Below, piece by piece: positions 11,969-26,100 of a stretch of 64,000 nucleotides of DNA. The DNA is from Litoditis marina. Lineage: Eukaryota; Nematoda; Chromadorea; Rhabditida; Rhabditidae. Positions within the stretch are counted from its first letter, which is position 1; every line of letters begins with the position of its first letter. The position numbers were made by a program, and so were the translations under genes. Under the pieces are notes generated by a model, which was given only the letters and a program-made list of their open reading frames with translations, did no database searches and was not told the origin of the DNA. Where the stretch lies: positions 3,943,690 to 4,007,689 of the forward strand of contig OZ038440.1 in NCBI GenBank assembly GCA_964036275.1, read 5' to 3'.

Positions 11969-14020
11969 TCAATATCCATAGTTTTTCATGTCAATTTGAA
12001 TAATCGGTATTTTCTGCGGCTTATCATCATCGTCGTCTGAGCTAGAGTCATTTTTCGGGGCTCCCTCCGCCTGCTCGGGGAAGTCGATACGGTATCTGAA
12101 AATGTTGTTGTTACACCTTCACTTTTGTCTCATCACCAATACAAAAAACGGAAACCAAAACGTTCACTCAGGTAAATAGCGAGTTTTTTACTGAATGTTC
12201 TGCTACAGGAAAGTTGTGTTAAATTATAAAATTTTATGTGATTTAACGAAACTACCACATTTTTTCATTCCTCTTATTATACTCCTAATCATAAATCTAT
12301 ATCTCTTCCTATAATGTCTCTCGCCCTTCTTATAAGAACAATTCTGTGCCGGACATTTCGAAATAGTCTCAATCTCTCATTTTCATACTCTCCATCAGTT
12401 TTTAATCGTATGAATGAACGGCCCTATTATTGTAGTTTGATCCCAAATTCATCCGACTTTCATTTCATTACGCCGTAGACGTTTGGCCCCATTTTGAAGA
12501 CTTGGTGAAATAATTTCAACACGATAAGCTTTCGAAACCATAATTACATACTGTTTTGCTAGGTTTTAGTTGCTGCAAATTATAATGAGGATGCGAGTAG
12601 ATTTGGCGCTTTGTGTTTGTTGTTTTAATATTTAAGGTTTTACTAGGTATGATTGTTTCTTAATGTTTTATGAGGCAGTTACTATTACTATTAGTCTTTC
12701 AGTAATTTTTATTAGCTTTGTAATGTTTTATGTCTAAATTTTGTGTTGGTGTATTCTCTTTTCTTTTTCCCCTTTTCCGTGAGTTCATATAATTAGATAG
12801 TTTTTTGTTTGAAGTCTGTTCTGAAACATATGAACGAATGAATTATTATTATTATGAGATAGAAAAAAACCGTGTTTGCCTGACCAAATCAAAAAATCCT
12901 AATTAGCTCATAAATGTTTTTGGGAAATACTGAACGGTTGTTTTCTGACCCCACAAGTTTGTTTCAAACACTCGCCCGTCGTGCATGTTGTCCACGTTAT
13001 TGGGCTGGAAGGCCGGCTGGGGCAGTTCTGGTATCATGGCCATCATTTCATCCGGGTTTGTCGTGGGATCCATTGTGTCCACCTCGAGGTCTGCACACTG
13101 CACGTAGTCGATCTCCACCTGAGAATTCAACCAATCAGAATGTTATGAAGGTTCGTTTTAAAATATGTACAGGGTCATCATTTTTTTTCATAGACTTCCA
13201 AAAAAGGTTTGATCTTTTTTAATGCTCCTTGTGTCGAAACGTTATTTTTGCGCGAAGCTCAATTCCTTCTCAAACTTGACATTATACCGAGGTCAAAATT
13301 GTTCTCACCTCGAAATTAATTAGGTGTTTTCATGTGGTCATTTTCGTTCGAAAAGCGAGTCAAGTCAAATAATACTTTCAATATCAGTTTCATATGTTGA
13401 GAAATCGGTAAACCTGTGTGGTGTGTGTATTACGTTAACGGTTAAAGCACAACTTATCTTATATTGGCACTTCGCCACATATCGGACAAACTTTTCGACG
13501 CGGTTCGAATCCTCGTGTTGCTCCACGAAAACAGACCGAATGACGGTGTTAGATACGGTAGCCAACGGCATTGTGAAGTCAACATCACATCTGGGAAGGA
13601 ACGTCTCCGGCATCAGGTCGAATGATGACAATTCGAAGCGACACCTGTATTCATCAAATATACAATCTCTTCTGTTCTATAAACGGATTTATGATAAAAA
13701 AGTGATGGTTTATCTCCTTCTCGATTAGAATGGTTCATATTTGGGCTAGAGAAAAACGTGATATTTTCAGATCTCTCTAATTCTGTCTTGGCTGTAAATT
13801 TAATTTGTGCCGCTCTCTCATTAGTGATTGTTGCGGTTACCGAAAATATTGTACTTACTTCAACGTGTGACTTATAAGCGGCGTGATGTTTCTCAGGTAG
13901 ACGTGGTAATCTCCAAACCAAAGATCGATAAACGTGTTCGTATTTAGCCTCTCCGATCGCAACTTCTATTAGGTTTGAATCGTTCGACTGTACAGCTCCC
14001 AGGAGGCGATCTTTCAGATT
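11969..14020 (-). pseudogene. Truncated stonin pseudogene (duplicate of last four unc-41 exons)
   Basis: Four exon-equivalents occur on the minus strand at 13859-14020, 13458-13644, 12976-13118 and 11969-12095. They match the functional exons at 20026-20189, 19631-19817, 19171-19313 and 18771-18897, encoding NLKDRLLGAV..., FELSSFDLMPETFLPRC..., VEIDYVQCADLEVD... and YRIDFPEQAEG...MKNYGY. Several lesions are visible. The acceptor before NLKDRL reads CAAT instead of CAAG. The first exon has a 2-base deletion near its donor, shifting the frame so that a stop follows. The donor after CQYK is ATAAGT instead of GTGAAT. The donor after MHDG is GCGAGT instead of GTGAGT. No upstream exons are present. 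The last exon is still open to its TGA. Confidence 0.85.
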
Positions 14021-14149
14021 ATTGAATACGAAATTCACAATTTGAGAACTGTGATGCGAAATAAATAATAAATTCATCGAATTTGGTTTTGTGCGCGAAA
14101 CCCTCCTCTGGGTCATCATAGAGTAGCAGTTTTGTCTCAAATACTGAAT

Positions 14150-14410
14150 TTGCTCTGTTCTTCGTGCTCACGCGAGCGTATACACCGGAGAATAAAAGAA
14201 AATTTAGTAGTAATCAAAAAAAATAAATGAACAATCAGGAGTGATGAGAATAGGGCCATTCGGGTCCGCACTCACCCCACCCTATTAGGGGCTAATATGC
14301 CCTAGACTTTTCTCCTGACCATGCGCAAGGTTTGCGCTCAATTTCAAAATCTCAAATTTGCCTTAAGGTAGTTGAGACCTTACTTGTGTAGTATACCGAA
14401 TAATCCTGAG
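14150..14410. repeat. Direct-repeat block shared with 7430-7690
   Basis: Same order and orientation of landmarks as the block at 7430-7690, with moderate divergence. It sits between the truncated edge of the stonin pseudogene and the inner edge of arm A', so it may mark a rearrangement junction. Confidence 0.6.
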
Positions 14411-14911
14411 AAAAAAACGTTCGCATTTTGAGAATGCATTAGCTAGAACTTCATGAATCACTTATTATATTGAATTCACCATAAAATAGGTCTGATCCCC
14501 CGTTGTGGAACAAAACTCTTGGTTCGTTTGATTACTTTTTTGTTTTTTTACATTCTAGATATTTGTTGCAGTAATCGTTAATTCTTCTCATAAAAATGGG
14601 AACCACCCTGTGCCTCTAAAACTGAATTAACTTCACCCAAAAAGAACTTGATGTATCGAAATCTTCATTGTGCCGTTCAGAACGACACAACTCCGACAGT
14701 AAGCTTCGACTAACTGACCGATACCGCCTTCGGCTCGGTGCAAATTTTCAAAGAACTGTTGCACCAGTTAGCAAATCTCTCATATTTAGGAGACACTAGT
14801 TGTACAATTCCCCTTCAGGAGGAGTTTGAGAGCGCGTTGAGAGACAGAACACATACTTCGAAAAAAACAATGTTTTTTCGGCCCTTATCTTTTTCGTTTT
14901 GAACTTGGGTA

Positions 14912-15033
14912 ATAGGGTTGTTAATCGAGTTCAAAATTTCGAGTTTTCGAGTTTAGCGAAAAATCGAGTTTTCGAGTTTTCGAGTTTTTTTTCCGAGTCA
15001 AGTCGAGTTTCGAGTTCGACTTTAACAATCCTA
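14912..15033. mobile_element. Low-complexity CGAGTTTT element with terminal inverted repeats, copy 1
   Basis: The ends are ATAGGGTTGTTAA and TTAACAATCCTA, an inverted pair. The interior is reiterated TCGAGTTTTCGAG. It is flanked by TTGGGTA on both sides (14905-14911 and 15034-15040), an apparent target-site duplication. The equivalent place in arm A near 10940 has no insert and a single site, so this is an insertion after the duplication. Confidence 0.65.
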
Positions 15034-15216
15034 TTGGGTATTGAATAGTGTTTTTTTGTTTTTGACTTCTTTTTCAGTTCGGAGTCTTCAAATAATCGTT
15101 TGTGTTTTTGGTCCATTAACGCGTATTTTCTCGAGATTATTCAAAGTTCCAATCTTACATTGGAAATAGTGCCCCGTTCGGGACACTTGGACAAGGTAAA
15201 CGAAAAATTACATGTG

Positions 15217-15222
15217 TTTACT
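15217..15222 (-). terminator. Variant poly(A) signal AGTAAA of the inverted ABU/PQN-like gene
   Basis: On the minus strand, ACCACAAGTAAACACATG stands where the arm A copy has ACCACAAATAAACTCATG. AGTAAA is a weaker known variant of AATAAA. Confidence 0.45.
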
Positions 15223-15270
15223 TGTGGTTCTCCATATGTACAAAAACACGTTGAAAGTTATGCAGAACAA

Positions 15271-17764
<2,494 letters not shown>

Positions 17765-17803
17765 GCTCTCTCTCTGCTTGTGGTCAATGCCAATGATTCT
17801 TGA

Positions 17804-17811
17804 CTTATATA
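17804..17811 (-). promoter_or_regulatory. TATA box of the ABU/PQN-like gene on -
   Basis: TATATAAG on the minus strand, 40 bases upstream of the ATG at 17764, with the same flanks as 8733-8740. Conservation continues well upstream: the GATGTTCGAGCTTTTG and GGAATATTC blocks match in both arms, so the promoter was duplicated with the gene. Confidence 0.6.
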
Positions 17812-18559
17812 TCCTCAGGGCAAAAGCTCGAACATCTACAATATGGGCGGAGTTTCTACAAGACCGGAATATTCTGGCGTTAAACGCAACATTGTGCCCC
17901 GATTTTGTTTATATTTAGCGTTTTTTAGCATAAAAACTTTGTTTGCTCTTATCGTTTGCAGCAAAGCATTGCAGTGCTGCACATCGGCAATCAGTTCGGA
18001 CTGCGAAATAAAATGGAATATTGTGAATTCTACTATTAAAATTGCCAGAATATAGCTCGGTTTGAAGTCAGTTAGCGGTTTCAATGGAATTTTGGTCACT
18101 GAAAATATATGAATAGATTATCTGAGAAATAATACCTTTTTGTGTAAAAAAAATGTTGTGATAAGGTTGTATTATCGGCACACAAACCATCAACATGTAT
18201 TATTATAAATAATTTACTATTGAAATAATGTATTGCATATTATCTCAGACCTGTACTGCTTAGCGAAACAACGCAGAAGAGATCATCAATTGAGAGGAAG
18301 CAAAAATGAAACAAGAAGTGAATTTGTGCTGTAAAACATCTGCAATTTAAAAAACGTTGTAAGGAATGTCGTAATTCGCGCGTGAAATTAAATTAGAAAT
18401 AAGTAGCGGCGAGTAGAATCTCTACAAATAACCATCCAAAGTCTATTCGCTCAGAGTTGAGGTTCGCGACTTGTTTTCAGGGTTTTTGGCATATCTACCA
18501 CTACTGTATTGACTCAAACATTCCTGAACATTATCAAACGACAATCCCCACCGCCACAG

Positions 18560-20189
18560 TCTTAGGTGAGAAGACTTTAAAGGTTAATAAATACACTTCA
18601 AAAAACACTAATAAAAAAAGTGCAATGAACATTTAGAAAATAACAATGTTCTACAAATTACTACTGCTACTGGACTACAAGCGAATTTAGCAATTCAGTT
18701 TGTCAAAAGTTACAAAGTGGATTTTTCGTAATCGAGATTTTCGCACATTGGCATATATGCATCCGATCAATCAATATCCATAGTTTTTCATGTCAATTTG
18801 AATTATCGGCATTTTCTGCGGTTTATCGTCATCGTCGTCCGAGCTAGAGTCATTTCTCGGCGCTCCCTCCGCCTGCTCAGGGAAGTCGATACGGTATCTG
18901 AAAATGTGTTGTTGTACTTTCAGTTATAACAGTTCGTCTACGCTCAGTCTAACACGTATTTTGAACCAAAATCAACCAAAGAAGGAGTTCTCGGAGAGTT
19001 GAAAACATGTATGAACCAGGAACCGTTGATAGCTAAGCTTTCTAAACAGTTATACTACACGAGCGTTGTGGTCCAATGGTATGAGTTTCGAAAATTTGTA
19101 AAATATGGGAAGCCCGAACATATATTTTTTGGTAGTTTTCTGAACCCACAAGTTTGTTTCGAACACTCACCCATCATGCATGTTGTCCACGTTATTGGGC
19201 TGGAAGGCCGGCTGGTGCAGTTCTGGTATCATGGCCATCATTTCATCCGGGTTTGTCGTGGGATCCATTGTATCCACCTCTAGGTCTGCACACTGCACGT
19301 AGTCGATCTCCACCTAAACATCGAATGTCCAGATTATCATTACCCGTTCGGACCTATCTTGACACAAAGGAAATATAGGAGTGTTTAATGTTCTTTTTGT
19401 AGTGTTCTTTCCTTTTTGTAGTGTTCTTTCCGTTCAAAACGTTCCTCGAGTAAACCTTATTCTCTTCGCGAACTGGACACTCTAGCAAGTTCAGAACGGT
19501 TCACGTCGACATCGATAAGCTACATGGCGTCACTCGTTCAAATAGCAAGCCAATGTAATGTTTTGAAAATTTTATCGGTTAACCTATGTTCATTTATGTT
19601 AGCTGTCAGAACACAATTCACCCAATTCACCTTATATTGGCACTTCGCCACATATCTGACGAACTTCTCGACGCGGTCCGAATCCTCGTGTTGCTCGACG
19701 GAAACCGACCGGATGACGGTGTTGGATACGGTGGCCAACGGCATTGTGAAGTCAACATCACATCTGGGAAGGAACGTCTCCGGCATCAGGTCGAAAGACG
19801 ACAATTCGAATCGACATCTGAACATGTTTTGTATTCATCAAATCTACATTCTAGAATTAGCTCGCAAAAAGTAAAACTTCATTTTAGTGGTTATTGTTTG
19901 GGGTTGAGGACAAACGTACCATTTTCTGGTCTTGCTATTTATTCACCTAGTTTGTGAATTCGATCTTTTATCTCCGTTTTGCGTGATGTTTTTGTGATTT
20001 TTCTAACAGAAGTAGTTCGACTCACTTCAACAAGTGTGACTTATAAGCGGCATGATGTTTCTCGGGCAGACGTGGTATTCTCCAAACCAAAGATCGATAG
20101 ACGTGTTCGTATTTAGCCTCTCCGATTGCAACCTCGATTAGGTTCGAATCGTTCGACTGAACAGCTCCCAGTAGGCGATCTTTCAGATT
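18560..20189 (-). repeat. Source segment (S2) of the stonin 3'-end duplication
   Basis: The functional last four exons of the stonin gene plus about 200 bp of 3' flank align in direct orientation with 11770-14020. The 3' flank similarity (TACTACTGCTACTGGACTAC, near 18661 and 11854) shows the copy was made from genomic DNA. The copied introns exclude a processed cDNA origin. Confidence 0.8.
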
Positions 20190-23100
20190 CTTGAAAATTG
20201 AATTGTCAAATCAATATTTCTAAGAACAAACGGTATGTTATCGTTCGACGTCTATCATTTCGCAATCTATTAAGGAATAAGGGGATGTTATACTTTCGGG
20301 TGTAAACTTTGTTAATCGAGTTCAAAATTTCGGGTTGTTAATCGAGTTCAAAATTTCGAGTTTTCGAGTTTCGGGAAATTTCGAGTTTTCGAGTTTTCGA
20401 GTTTTCGAGTTTGGCGAAAAATCGAGTTTTCGAGTTTTCGAGTTTTGGAAAATTTCGAGTTTTCGAGTTTTCGAGTTTGCGAGTTTCGGGAAATTTCGAG
20501 TTTTCGAGTTTTCGAGTTTTGGGAAATTTCGAGTTTTCGAGTTTCGAGTTCGACTCGACTCGGAAATTTTCGAGTTTTTCGAGTCGAGTCGAGTTTCGAG
20601 TTCGACTTTAACAACCCTAATTACCAAGACCCTCTAGTTTTTTTTTCCCATAAGTGGTTTTTTTCTCGTTTTTTTTTCCGTGTGGACAATCGAGAATGAC
20701 CGCTGTTGATTTCTATGGCAACAATGAGCAGTGTTTCGTTGTTTGCGAACTCAAGTTTTCATTTCATGTTGCTTTCACTTAACTAGACCCAACATTTTCT
20801 TCTAAAATGTGGTTTCAGGTCAAATCATTAAATTGCCCACCTTCACTTTTCCGGGACGTAGCTTCTTTGAGTGAACCGAGCCTACACCCCAGTGCCGCTC
20901 TTCCCTAAAAGTAACTTACTTGTAAAAGCGTGTAATGCAAGTTATTTTCCACCACGCGGAAAAATAGAGTCTGTAAAGTGCGCTAGAGAGGGTAGAATTC
21001 ATTCGGTGAGTTGTACATAAACACAATGTGATACTCGTTTGTCGTAAAACATGTTCACCTACCCTTGGTCACCCTAAGAAAACCCAATTGTTTTCCCTCA
21101 AAAAACGCTGAATTTGTAGTACTACAGGAATTACAAACTATTTCTTCTTCTCTTTCAAGTTTTTTTGTTTTGCTTTTTACCGTCGTTGAATGGTCACCAT
21201 TACAAATTAAATCAAGAAACCACAACTCAACGTTTCAGTATTTCTATATGTATTCTTACCTGAAAATGTAAATCCATGCCTCCGGAATCGGAAACCGGAT
21301 AGCAATGTCCTCGCAAGGAATTTGTCTGCGAGTACTCTTTCCTCCTCTGCTCTTCTCCACCTGGGCGGCAGCCATGACTTCTAATCGGATCTCAACCTGA
21401 AATAAAAATTAGATCATGATAACTGAGCTCATCAAATTTTCTTCATCAAGAAAAGCGAAAACAGGGTTAAGTTTTTAAATTATCCGTCGTAGATTTTCCG
21501 TTCATGTACGATACATGAGAGAAATATAGGAAAAAAGGACGATACTAGTGTTTATTCTATACATTAATGTAATCTGAACTGAAAAAACAACTATACAACC
21601 TTAATGCTCACCTTTGATCCCGCAATTTTCATGATGCATTTAACATTTATGGCCTTTTCGCGATTTCGGGGTGGTCGAACGCGGAACCGCATAACCTGAA
21701 AATTGAAAAGCTCAATTCTTGTGTCTATGATCTTTGATTTCGAAAAAATATGGTTTTTATTATGTGTCAAATACACATTCTCTCTAGTTATAGTTCACAC
21801 CATTCTTACTGAGACTCCTACAGTAACCTTACAAAATTTTCGAAGGGTGTTGTGAAGCTGAAAATTCAGTTCATCGAAAATCCTCTCGTATATTTCCTGT
21901 CCCTGAGTACGAGAATGAGGTGCGAAAATCCTCAACCTTTTCGATCACAAGTAAGTGAGGAAAACAGCTTGGAAGTTTCGAAATCCTACTGTAGGAGTCT
22001 CAGTAGGAATGAAAAAGACTATATCGAGGTTTCCATATTTGGAAAAACGTTGGTCAGAAGCAAAATTCATGAGGTAAAAGATAATTGCAAAATTTTATGA
22101 AATGTTTCGTTAAAGACACCGTACCTCAAAGAAGCATCCATCCGGAGGACTGAGGCGTATGACTTGTTCCCGATCGAACTCCTCCTTGTCTACTGTATTG
22201 TGAAATTCCAGATTCTCGAAGCGGATCCATCGTTCAGTGTACATGGGCAGAATGTCTTTTCGGCGAACGATCTCCTGGAATGAATTTAATTGAAATAGAA
22301 AAACAGAAACTTTATGTGAAATATTTTGTGACTATATGGGCTTTAAATTGGCCTTATTGGTTTTTCGACTACGTTCTCTAAAACACACTGACTTGGTTGG
22401 AGTGGGTACTGTTTTTTTCTCCGAACCCTGCTACGTGATATATTGCACACAACTGCATTTCAGACCAGATTCACTACTTATCACTATTCCACAGTATTTA
22501 ACACATGGCGAGTCAACACTTGTCTAAAGTCGAACCCTAAACTATATCTAATTTTGCCCTACCTTCCCCTGCCGTCTCCTGTCATTCAGTCCGATTTCTA
22601 GGAAAGGCGACCCTGTGACAAATGCCAAACAGAACATTCTCACTCGGGCTTTCTGGTCTGACAACAAGCCGTCTTTGTCAACCAAAGCGGAGTACTCATC
22701 ATAACAATGAACCTGGAACATTGACCGCTTCGTGAGCATTACGTCTCGCCTAATATTATAACTTTCTATGGTTGTCTCGGAAGCTGTCAATTCAGTTTGT
22801 GATATTTTTCACAACAAATGACGTTCTAAAAGTGGTATTGATAATGACCCGAAATGAAACAAACTGAGTGTTCTTGTTGTTATTGCTGTGTTTTCTTTAA
22901 GTGGCACTTACTTGTGTAAAATACGAAAGTGCAGAGGTTATACTTCTGTGCACAAAACGTGATATATCTGTGAAGTTGAAAACCCATATGCACCTGAACT
23001 TCGTCCTGCTTGTAGATTGGTTTCGTCTCCCTTTTGCTGGGACATTTGAACAAAATATCTTCGATCGTGTTCACGAATGACTGTAGTTCTGGGGCGCCCA

Positions 23101-26100
23101 AGGAACCAAACTTCAGAAGAACATTGCACTGCGCGGAATGCTCGAGGGGAAGTCCGTACTTGGTCACGTGGCCCTCCACCAAACGCGAAATTTGCCCTGA
23201 AACCATCGTGAACGTAGGAGCGTACAGCCATTATTGGTGAGCATTTTTAATGAGCATACACATTTTCATATTGACTCAAGTTTGAAGAGAAAAGCCAGCA
23301 AACTTGGGTATGTGCTATTTTCATTGTTCTGTCATTCATGTGAAACATGACTATTTTCTGAACTCATTCGTTTTCTGAAACAATGCGTGCTTTCAAATTT
23401 CAGTTCTTCTAATAGAACTCATTCGTTTTCTGAAACAATGCGTGCTTTCAAATTTCAGTTCTTCTAATAGAGAAAGTTCCGTTCTGCGAATTGACAAGAA
23501 AGTAATTTCAGTACGGTTAGTGACAGAGTCTTCGTTGTAGTTTGATCTCGGTAAGAACAACGGGATCAAACTACAAACACAGCGAGATAGGGTACCATGG
23601 CGGGCAAACCCTACATGAAGTAAAATCATTCATTTTTTCGACCAACCTGGCCTGATTCCCACTTTCTCCTTGTACTGCACATACTGCAACTTGACGGTGT
23701 GAATTTTTCCGTATACGTCGTACGCTTGCAGCGTCGTATCAGACAAAGAGTACGTTGCTTGTAACAAGAGCTCCTGAATGTTCAGAGCCATAACAAAATT
23801 TTTATGAAAAACATACAGTTATTTCATTCGCTGAAAAGATAGGCAACTTCGAATTCAGGTGGTATACGACCGAACAGTTTGAAATAATATGACTTTCCTG
23901 TGCGTTTTTAAACTTAATTTCGGCAGTTTTGTTCCATTTTGTAAAAGAACAAGTAGTGCTTTCAAATTTTATGCTCTCGTAAAGTGAGTAGTAGTTTATT
24001 GTAACAAAATTAGTAGTTGGAACTTGGCTATTTGCTTCAAAAATTTCTACCAACCTGAATAGGCTTGCTGTCAGTCTTGCTGTTGAAAATGAAGAGAGTG
24101 TTTTCCCGGAGTCGCACATAACATGGTTTCCAGCATCTCTCTGCCATAAACGACTTCTTCTTGATTGGATGCCTGAAAAAATTGCTCTCCCATTTCGGAA
24201 ACAGTCAGAGTAAACTTTTAAGTGTTCTACTTGAGAACTACTGTTAAACTTGTTTTGTCCTAACTGTATTCGTTCATTACATGTTTTTGAAAATAATGCT
24301 AAATATTGCTGTTGCATTATAAATATTGCTTTTCAATATATACATTTCGGAAACAGAACTTAAAACAGACAAACCGATATCTCATCTTCAACAAACATCC
24401 CATATCTGAGCCTACCTGACCATCAGGTCCCAACCCTCGCCAGTGAACTTTGGTAGATAGTCTGTCAACGGCTCGGAATCGTCTTCATCGTAGAGAGGTG
24501 TCGGAGTCTCACCGTCCATACCCTGTGGAGCAAAATCCGTATTTTATGATGTAATGTGATTTCTACTCTATATCTCACGAAAACCCGCATAGAAAAAACT
24601 GCTACGTCTATATCTATTTTCGTAAAATGTACGCAAGTGAATAAGTAGCAGTAGCGAGATTACTTTCTAATGTAGATTTAAATAATGTTTCCCATTCTTA
24701 GTAATAAATGAACTTATTTTACACAAAACATTATGGATTGCTTCAAAATGAATTTCGATGGTAATAGTTTCCTACCTCGCATTTGAAGTCGTCTTCGAAA
24801 CCCTGGGGTCGATGGCTGAGCGGACTGCCTCCTTCTGGCGTCGGGGTGGAGAGAGCGGGAGAATGTCTGCGAAAGACAAAACGTTATATAAGTGTTCTGT
24901 GAGAAATTTTTTTTCTGTCGGAACAGTTATAGCAAGTTCTGTGAGAAATTTTTTTTCTGTCGGAACAGTTATAGCAAGTATTAGTCACAATCAGTTTTCC
25001 CTTGCATCCAAACTGCTTTGCGATCAAACTACAAACACGAACAACGCGAGTAATTTGCACATTCGTTCTTGTATAATGTGTATTTGGTTGATTGTCTCAA
25101 CGGTATGAATGTTTGCAACTATACATCATAATGTAATAACCTGTAAACATGTAAACTTAATATTTTCTCATCCTCTAAATAATTTCCTAATAAGTGAAAC
25201 CTAAAAATGTAGAACTAACCTTTCTCCTCCGAAAAAGTCGATGTCATCTTCCGCCTGCTGTGCCTGCTGGGCTTCTTCCGCTTTCGCTTTGGCGGCGGCC
25301 ATGATGTCCTCGACCGGTTGCACCGCGAAAGGATCGTATTCCTGAGAACAAATCAAAATCATGCACCGCCAAAACCTCGTGAAAGTTGTATTCTCAACCT
25401 GGTCATGATCGTGGTCTTAATCTGAACATTCGCTACCAACTTTCTGTTTAAAGGTGGTGTAGGTGACCATTACCTCAACGAGGTGGTAATGAGATAATTC
25501 AACTTAGAGTTGAACTCTTCATCACACGTTGCTAAGGGTATAACTTCCTAACATGTTTTCTCACACAACAGAAAAATCTCGAAGAATATGTTTCGTTTTC
25601 ATTCTGAACTAAACAATGGATAGTGTTTTTGACTACCTCCTCCATGAGATTTTTGTCTGCTGGGGCGAAGGGATCATTGTTCGGAACAGTTCCGAAGGCG
25701 GCGTCACCATTCTCGTCAGCGGCTCCATTGGTCAACTCCTGAGAATCGAATTAGTCGAGTTCAGTAATCCCTTTCATGACAATATATAAATCGATTCAAC
25801 GAACCCTGCCGCTTGTCGTTTTTTCATTCTCTGAACTGTTTTCATCGTCCAACTGTTAATCGTAGTAATCGCATGAGAAAGTGTGTCAAACACCGTTAGA
25901 ATATTCTCTACTCTGAGATGTATAATCTGTGTGTAAAATTATAACCTCATGAGAAAATTGTATAAACCAGTTATTCTACTTTTTTTTACCGAAAATCCCA
26001 CCTTGTTGCTGAAAAATCCGCTCTCGCTCGGTGGCAGAACAGGTTCGGTTGTTTCGAAATCAGCCCAGGCAGGAGCCGAAAGGATGGGATCGTCCGGAGC

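Noticed and set aside
20322..20699. Open frames of 66-101 codons on both strands (KTRKLENSK-type and SSFRVFEF-type)
   Set aside because: They are translations of the CGAGTTTT repeat and have no gene character.
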